A stretch of 10,632 nucleotides of DNA from an uncultured Selenomonadaceae bacterium (GTDB lineage Bacteria > Bacillota > Negativicutes > Selenomonadales > Selenomonadaceae), in the NCBI GenBank assembly GCA_905236785.1, contig CAJOQC010000089.1, positions 1 through 10,632 on the forward strand, in the 5' to 3' direction. The translations under genes and the position numbers were made by a program. Of the stretch, positions 6,630 to 10,632 are shown piece by piece. The notes beneath the pieces were generated by a model, which made no database searches, had not been told where the DNA came from, and saw only the letters and a list, made by a program, of their open reading frames with translations. Within the stretch, counting starts at the first letter, position 1, and each line of letters opens with the position of its first letter.

Positions 6630-7562
6630 TTATCCCTCTGTCGCCGCGACTGTTACCCTCGCCGCGCTTTCAATCATCGCCATGTAGCGTTGCCACACTG
6701 CGCTCGTTGCCGCTTCCTTGTAAACGTACATTTTTTTCTTATATTCCTCGACCATTACGGACAAAAAATGTTTATAATCATCCTCGGTATAAGGGAAAAC
6801 TTTTCTTTCAAAATACTCTTTGTTAATTTCGTACCATTCTATGCGGCTTAGAATTACCACGTCGATGCCTTGGCCTTCCTGCTCTTCGTGTCGGCGAAAG
6901 AAACTCAAGGCATCCCTAAATATGGCAAGAGAGCCTTTTTCCAAAAGTTCCAACCACATAACGACATCCGATATGGTACGATAGCCCTTACATTCGGCCT
7001 GCCAATAATGGTGTCGCAAATCCTTGCGGCGGAACAAGGTGGCCGAAGGTTCGCCGATAATGTTGGCGGCGTTTCTCAGCATTTTCCACGCGATAAACTC
7101 CGACGGATAAATGCTGTATTCCTCTTTAACGGGAAAATCCGCAGGATACCATGCGACAATGTGCCCGTCCTTGTCGATAACCTGCCGCTGGCTTGAAACC
7201 AAAGCTACCTCGGAATTTTTTTTGAGGACGTTCACCATTTTGGTCAACTTCGCGGGGTGCAGCATATCGTCGTCCATGAGCCATTGCAGATATTCGCCAT
7301 GCGCCAAATTTTCAAAGGGCATAAAATTTTCCGCTTTGGTTTTGGCTTCGCGGTTGCGAATGTATGTGAGCCGTTTGTCGGCAAGATATTTTTTAATGAG
7401 CTGTTCGGTTTCGTCGTTGGTGCTGTTGTCGCAAACAATTATTTCAATATGCTTATAATCCTGGCTAAGGGCGGACAACAACGCCTGTTCAAACATAATC
7501 GGCCTGTTGTAGGTCGGTATCATTATGCTGACCAAATTTTTCCTTGTTACCGCTCTTACCAT
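6630..7562 (-). CDS. Family 2 (GT-A fold) glycosyltransferase
   Basis: The 310-aa product opens with a GT2 nucleotide-binding strand, VSIMIPTYNRP (11-21), then IIVCDNSTNDET with Asp45, and the metal/donor motif WLMDDDMLHP with Asp97-Asp99. A later Gly-Glu-Pro-Ser-Ala-Thr-Leu-Phe-Arg-Arg stretch and a Ser-Asp-x-x-Met-Trp-Leu-Glu-Leu-Leu segment correspond to the acceptor half of the fold. A Phe-Phe-Arg-Arg-His segment follows. It is soluble, with no membrane helices, which fits a cytoplasmic enzyme. It may extend a glycan begun by the protein-directed GTs of the operon, or modify flagellin directly; the sequence does not decide. I chose the ATG at 7562, with AGGCGG upstream. A GTG two codons earlier (7568) is an equally in-frame alternative. 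It follows the upstream gene by 22 nt and precedes the next by 4 nt. Confidence 0.9.
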   Translation of the reverse strand: MVRAVTRKNLVSIMIPTYNRPIMFEQALLSALSQDYKHIEIIVCDNSTNDETEQLIKKYLADKRLTYIRNREAKTKAENFMPFENLAHGEYLQWLMDDDMLHPAKLTKMVNVLKKNSEVALVSSQRQVIDKDGHIVAWYPADFPVKEEYSIYPSEFIAWKMLRNAANIIGEPSATLFRRKDLRHHYWQAECKGYRTISDVVMWLELLEKGSLAIFRDALSFFRRHEEQEGQGIDVVILSRIEWYEINKEYFERKVFPYTEDDYKHFLSVMVEEYKKKMYVYKEAATSAVWQRYMAMIESAARVTVAATEG

Positions 7563-7584
7563 GCTCACCGCCTGCCTTTGTCGA

Positions 7585-9531
7585 TTATTTTTCGCACCAC
7601 TTCAAGTAAGTGGGCAATTCGTCGTTTGTTGCGCCTTTTTCCTTGGCGCGGGCAAAAAACGCCGCCGCCGTTTCGTGTTGGTCGGTCTTAAAAAGGGCAA
7701 CCCCAATCTTAAAGAGAACATCCCCCGTCAGCAATTCACTGTCGTCCGGGATTTGGGTGTAAAAGGTCAATGCCTCCAAGTAGCGGTCGTATTTATAAAG
7801 TTCCTCCGCCGCCGCAGCGCATCGCTTGGGCAAAAAATCGCAGCCCATTAGGACAAAACGGCTAATCATTGCGACCGAACCGTAATTAAGCACCTCGATT
7901 AAAAGCGTGTGATACGCATCAAAATCGCTGTCCGCCAATGGTTCGATGCCGCCATGGTATTTTAGCAAACAGTTTTGCATCCCTGCGGGCAACAAGGCCA
8001 TTTTCCCGGCGGTTTCGGCAAATTCATTAAGGCTCATCATCATGATTGTCAAGGCCAACTCGCGCATACATTTTACTGTTTGCACCATGAGCCTTGAGGC
8101 GGGGCGCGCAGTTTTCGCCGCCGACGCCGGGTCGTTTTTCCAAAAGGCGGGCAACATTTTCTCCCAGGCGGGGCGGTCTTTGCCGTCTAAATAATACCGC
8201 ATACCTTCGGCAAAGCAAATTGCCAACCCTTCGGCGGCCTTTTGGGCGGCGGCGTTATACTTTCTTTCGCCGATAAGATACTCATAGGAGCCTTTTGGGG
8301 GTTGCATATAGAAAAAATACACGGCATCCCTGGGGCGCTTCTTCAAAAATGGGCGCAGATAATCGGCATCCTTTTTGAAATCATAAATTTTTTGCAAAAA
8401 CTTCAGCGTTTTTTTCGCGTCCTTGTCACGGGTCATCTTCAGATATTCCCGCAAAACGGCGTTGGTATGGGGGAAATCCTTCAGCACTCCCTCTAAATAC
8501 TTTGCCGCCTCGTCGTATTTTCCTTGCATCTGCCGACACCCCGCCAAAGCGGACATGATGCCCGGCATATCCGACAACGCCGTTGACTCGTAAATCTTGG
8601 AAAAATTCGGGTCTTTGAGCTTTTCTAAGATACGCAAAACATTTTCTTCCACATGGGCAAAATCCTTGCGCCTTACGGCAAGTTGCGCGTCCTCCCACAG
8701 AAAATCCGGGAAACCGGGTATGTCCGCCAAGGCGCGGTCTACTATTTTTTGCAAGGTTTCGTCGCTTGCGTTTCGCCCCCGTTCGGCCTTTAGCAAAATG
8801 CGATACTGTTTCACATAGGCCTGTATAAGGCCGCCGGTTTTTGTTTCAATGGCCAAGTTTGCGTAATGAATGGCCTTGTCGTACTCTTTGAGGTTAAGAT
8901 AGGTCGTTGAAAGATAGGTATAATGTTCGGGCTTTTCGCCGCCCGCCGCTTTTATGTCCTCCAACAGCAATTCTAAATTACGCCGATTTTTCTTTTCCGT
9001 CAGGCTTGTGGAGTAGCCGGTGTGAAAAATCGTCAAATCGCTGTCCAATATCTGCCATTGCCCCTTAGGGAAGGCCAAGCTTTCATGTATTCGCCCCCGA
9101 TAGCCGAGGTCGGGGCGATTGCGGAAAATTCGCGTTTGGGTGGTGGTGCTTATGACATGGTTGTTGTTGTCCATGTCGATGTTATGCAAGGGGCTGTCAA
9201 CTGCGATTAAGTTTTTGTATTTATGGACTTTCTCCAAGGTTTTGCGAAGTTTTTTTTGCGCGTCCTTAGAAAAATACTCGTCGGCATCAAGAAAAACAAT
9301 CCAATCCCCCACGGCTTTCCTAAGAGCGTAATTTTTCGCCGCCGAAAAACTGTTTTGCCATGGGAACTCGTAGACCGCCGCGCCGTTGGCTTTGGCAATC
9401 TCCATTGTCTTGTCCTCCGAGCCGGTGTCAACGACAATCATCTCGTTTACGATGCTTTTTATATTCTTCAGCCAGTTTTCGATATTGTGTTCTTCGTTCT
9501 TCACGATGACGCAAGCCGATATTTTTATCAT
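7585..9531 (-). CDS. GmaR/SunS-like GT2-TPR protein glycosyltransferase, probably acting on flagellin
   Basis: The 648-aa product has an N-terminal GT2 domain (about 1-175): SACVIVKNEEHNIENW (5-20), IVVDTGSEDKT (Asp35), FPWQNSFSAAKNYAL and the DADE motif at 82-85, then a Arg-Ile-His-Glu segment (His149, Glu150) and His170-Thr-Gly-Tyr. TPR-like helices follow from about 200 to the end, clear ones near 202-229, 324-354 and 576-635. This architecture and length resemble Listeria GmaR, which O-GlcNAcylates flagellin, and the GT2 of SunS, a peptide glycosyltransferase. It is therefore probably a cytoplasmic protein glycosyltransferase acting on Ser/Thr (or Cys). As first gene of the operon, divergent from flagellin, its likely acceptor is flagellin. 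GmaR also antagonises a repressor; nothing here shows that role. The ATG is preceded by GGAGG at an 11-nt spacing and a strong promoter at 9570-9598. Confidence 0.9.
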   Translation of the reverse strand: MIKISACVIVKNEEHNIENWLKNIKSIVNEMIVVDTGSEDKTMEIAKANGAAVYEFPWQNSFSAAKNYALRKAVGDWIVFLDADEYFSKDAQKKLRKTLEKVHKYKNLIAVDSPLHNIDMDNNNHVISTTTQTRIFRNRPDLGYRGRIHESLAFPKGQWQILDSDLTIFHTGYSTSLTEKKNRRNLELLLEDIKAAGGEKPEHYTYLSTTYLNLKEYDKAIHYANLAIETKTGGLIQAYVKQYRILLKAERGRNASDETLQKIVDRALADIPGFPDFLWEDAQLAVRRKDFAHVEENVLRILEKLKDPNFSKIYESTALSDMPGIMSALAGCRQMQGKYDEAAKYLEGVLKDFPHTNAVLREYLKMTRDKDAKKTLKFLQKIYDFKKDADYLRPFLKKRPRDAVYFFYMQPPKGSYEYLIGERKYNAAAQKAAEGLAICFAEGMRYYLDGKDRPAWEKMLPAFWKNDPASAAKTARPASRLMVQTVKCMRELALTIMMMSLNEFAETAGKMALLPAGMQNCLLKYHGGIEPLADSDFDAYHTLLIEVLNYGSVAMISRFVLMGCDFLPKRCAAAAEELYKYDRYLEALTFYTQIPDDSELLTGDVLFKIGVALFKTDQHETAAAFFARAKEKGATNDELPTYLKWCEK

Positions 9532-9542
9532 TATGCAGATTT

Positions 9543-9547
9543 CCTCC
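9543..9547 (-). promoter_or_regulatory. Ribosome-binding site of the GmaR-like gene
   Basis: On the minus strand this reads GGAGG, complementary to the 16S anti-Shine-Dalgarno. The spacing of 11 nt to the ATG at 9531 is slightly long. No alternative in-frame start lies closer. Confidence 0.6.
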
Positions 9548-9569
9548 GTTATTTCGCCCTTGTCCGATA

Positions 9570-9598
9570 ATTATAGTACACTTGCCGCAAATCGGCAA
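9570..9598 (-). promoter_or_regulatory. Sigma-A/sigma-70-type promoter of the glycosyltransferase operon
   Basis: On the minus strand TTGCCG (9598-9593) is followed after exactly 17 nt by a perfect TATAAT (9575-9570). Four of six -35 positions match TTGACA. Transcription would start near 9563 and give a leader of about 30 nt containing GGAGG. No other good promoter is seen between the operon's genes, so the six genes are probably one transcript. Confidence 0.7.
9582..9598. promoter_or_regulatory. Perfect inverted repeat over the -35 of the operon promoter (putative operator)
   Basis: TTGCCG, a 5-nt spacer CAAAT, and CGGCAA form a 17-bp dyad whose right arm is the -35 hexamer of the operon promoter and whose body fills most of the -10/-35 spacer. 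A dimeric repressor bound here would block RNA polymerase. Six-bp arms can occur by chance, and no regulator gene lies in the window. Confidence 0.4.
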
Positions 9599-9620
9599 CC
9601 ACAAAACGAGCAGAAACAAC

Positions 9621-9647
9621 TAAATATCCTTGCTAAAATGTCGAAAT
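9621..9647 (+). promoter_or_regulatory. Sigma-28 (SigD/FliA)-type promoter of the flagellin gene
   Basis: TAAA at 9621-9624 is followed after 15 nt by GTCGAAAT at 9640-9647, six of eight matches to the flagellar consensus GCCGATAT. The spacing matches the sigma-28 class. Transcription would begin near 9654, leaving a leader of about 130 nt. Its position upstream of a flagellin gene makes the assignment more likely than the sequence match alone. Confidence 0.6.
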
Positions 9648-9674
9648 ATTGGTATAACGAGGCTGTAATCATGG

Positions 9675-9784
9675 GTAATTGCAAGCAAAATTACAACTAC
9701 CCCGCAGGAGGCATCGGAAAAGGACTTCCTCCGGCATAATCATGGATGTATGTCAGTCAACTTTAAGGAAGGGTTGTGGCTAAT
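9675..9784 (+). promoter_or_regulatory. Structured flagellin mRNA leader with GGA motifs (CsrA-like sites)
   Basis: The untranslated leader holds an inverted repeat GTAATT/AATTAC (9675-9694) and a possible GGAGG/CCTCC stem (9707-9711 with 9728-9732). A hairpin GGCATA/TATGTC (9733-9738 with 9749-9754, one G-U pair) shows CATGGATG in its 10-nt loop. Bases 9738-9749 match 9 of 12 positions of the CsrA selected consensus RUACARGGAUGU. The Shine-Dalgarno AAGGAAGGG (9765-9773) supplies a second GGA about 23 nt downstream. Hairpin GGA plus GGA in the ribosome site is the layout CsrA uses to repress flagellin translation in Bacillus. No csrA or fliW gene is visible in the window. Confidence 0.4.
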
Positions 9785-10632
9785 ATGTCGGTTAAAATTC
9801 GCAACAATACGGGCGTTATGTCGGCCTTGGGGCGGCTTAACAAGAACAACAACGCCGTGGGGAAAGCTCTTAGGATAGTGGCCGCCGGGCAAAAAATCGT
9901 TGGCGTGGGGGATGCGGCAAGCGATTATGCCATAAGCGAAAAGATGCGCGCCCAGCTTCGCTCCATCAACCAACAAATTCAAAACGTGCAAAACGGCGCA
10001 TCCCTCCTAAAGGTTGCCGCCGGCGGCATCGACGACATCACCGACGAACTTCGCAACCTGAAGGAAATTGCCATCGCCGCCGCCAACGACACCAACACCG
10101 ACAGCGACAGGCGCACCCTCCAGAAGGTTTTTAACCAAAAAACCGCCAACATAAACGACATAGCATCAACCACCAACTACAACGGCAAAAAACTCCTTGA
10201 CGGCAGCCTTCGCGCCTATATAGAGGGTGACGGCGAGACTTTGGTGACGCAATTTGTGTCCTCCTCTAATTCCAAAACCCTCACCGAATCCACCGCCACA
10301 TCGTCAAACACAACGGAAATTCTCAGCAACAACGTCACCGACCTTGGCACAAAAGAGGTTCCAAAAACCACCGTCACACTTGAACCCCCAAACCCCGTCA
10401 CCGTGGAAGGCACACATATTCCCGGCGACGTGCCGGTGGGGCATTACATAGGCGAGCGGATAACGACGACTACGCCCATTCATGTGGAGGAAGACTACAC
10501 CCAAGTGGGCGACGTCACCTCCACGGACGAAGTTATCAGCGAACACACCGAGGTAGTCCCCGTCAGCAGTGTAACATCTTCCACCGGCAATATGCATAGA
10601 ACAGAAAGCACGGATTACCTGTCGGAAGAAAC
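9785..10632 (+). CDS. fliC: Flagellin, N-terminal part (runs off the window)
   Basis: The frame is open from the ATG at 9785 to the end of the window, 282 codons. Residues 1-140 are the conserved flagellin D0/D1 helices: Leu-Asn-Lys-Asn near 18-21, SDYAISEKMRAQLRSINQQI, then IQNVQNGASLLKVA, a LKEIAIAAANDTNTDSDRR segment, and NYNGKKLLDG. From about 141 the sequence turns Ser/Thr-rich (44 of 142 residues by hand count) and beta-like, the expected surface-exposed D2/D3 region and a plausible O-glycosylation target. The C-terminal D0/D1 half lies outside the window. The start fits the usual flagellin N-terminal length. A GTG at 9776 in the same frame is closer to the AAGGAAGGG site and would add three residues. 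The gene is driven by a sigma-28-like promoter and divergent from the glycosyltransferase operon. Confidence 0.93.
   Translation, partial: MSVKIRNNTGVMSALGRLNKNNNAVGKALRIVAAGQKIVGVGDAASDYAISEKMRAQLRSINQQIQNVQNGASLLKVAAGGIDDITDELRNLKEIAIAAANDTNTDSDRRTLQKVFNQKTANINDIASTTNYNGKKLLDGSLRAYIEGDGETLVTQFVSSSNSKTLTESTATSSNTTEILSNNVTDLGTKEVPKTTVTLEPPNPVTVEGTHIPGDVPVGHYIGERITTTTPIHVEEDYTQVGDVTSTDEVISEHTEVVPVSSVTSSTGNMHRTESTDYLSEE

Noticed and set aside
9776..9784. GTG at 9776 as the flagellin start
   Set aside because: It is in frame and close to the AAGGAAGGG site, but the ATG at 9785 gives the flagellin N-terminal length expected up to the Leu-Asn-Lys-Asn motif. Kept as an alternative only.
9648..9784. 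A cyclic-di-GMP or other known riboswitch in the flagellin leader
   Set aside because: The conserved GEMM core and other riboswitch signatures I know were not found. Short hairpins and GGA motifs explain what is visible.

Overview
The window looks like part of a motility and envelope-polysaccharide region of a Gram-positive-lineage anaerobe. The best guess is Bacillota, possibly Negativicutes (Selenomonas-type). This rests on the flagellin N-terminus, whose length up to the Leu-Asn-Lys-Asn motif matches, as I recall, Selenomonas-type flagellins. It also rests on a Bacillus-like arrangement of a sigma-28-type promoter and CsrA-like leader signals in front of the flagellin gene, and on AT-rich Lys/Asn codons mixed with GCC/GGC/CCC codons. 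The taxonomic call is inference; no rRNA or other marker gene is present.

Layout. At the left end, the tail of an unidentified + strand gene (about 1-98) is followed after 5 nt by a secreted GH8-like (alpha/alpha-barrel glycosidase) protein (104-1201, +). Converging on it with a 22-nt gap is a tightly packed six-gene minus-strand operon, transcribed from about 9563 down to 1224. In order it encodes a 648-aa GmaR/SunS-like GT2 + TPR glycosyltransferase, a 310-aa GT2 glycosyltransferase, a 98-aa Lys-rich TPR-like protein, a 167-aa TPR protein, a 1061-aa protein with two complete GT41 (O-GlcNAc-transferase/SPINDLY-type) catalytic domains in tandem, and a 475-aa third GT41 protein whose key donor-site residues are substituted. 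Junctions are -8, -4, about -1, +4 and +22 nt, which suggests strong translational coupling. On the far right, divergently transcribed from the operon, is the start of a flagellin gene (9785 to beyond the window end) with a Ser/Thr-rich central domain.

How they fit together. The flagellin gene, the divergent glycosyltransferase operon and the Ser/Thr-rich flagellin middle together suggest a flagellin O-glycosylation locus. The GT41 and GmaR-like enzymes would modify Ser/Thr of flagellin in the cytoplasm before export, with the small TPR proteins as possible adaptors. The 253-bp intergenic region carries a TTGCCG-N17-TATAAT promoter facing the operon, a perfect inverted repeat over its -35, a sigma-28-like TAAA-N15-GTCGAAAT promoter facing flagellin, and a flagellin leader with a GGA-loop hairpin and a GGA-containing Shine-Dalgarno reminiscent of CsrA control of hag.

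The most unusual items are the double-headed GT41 protein and its apparently degenerate GT41 partner, encoded in overlapping genes.
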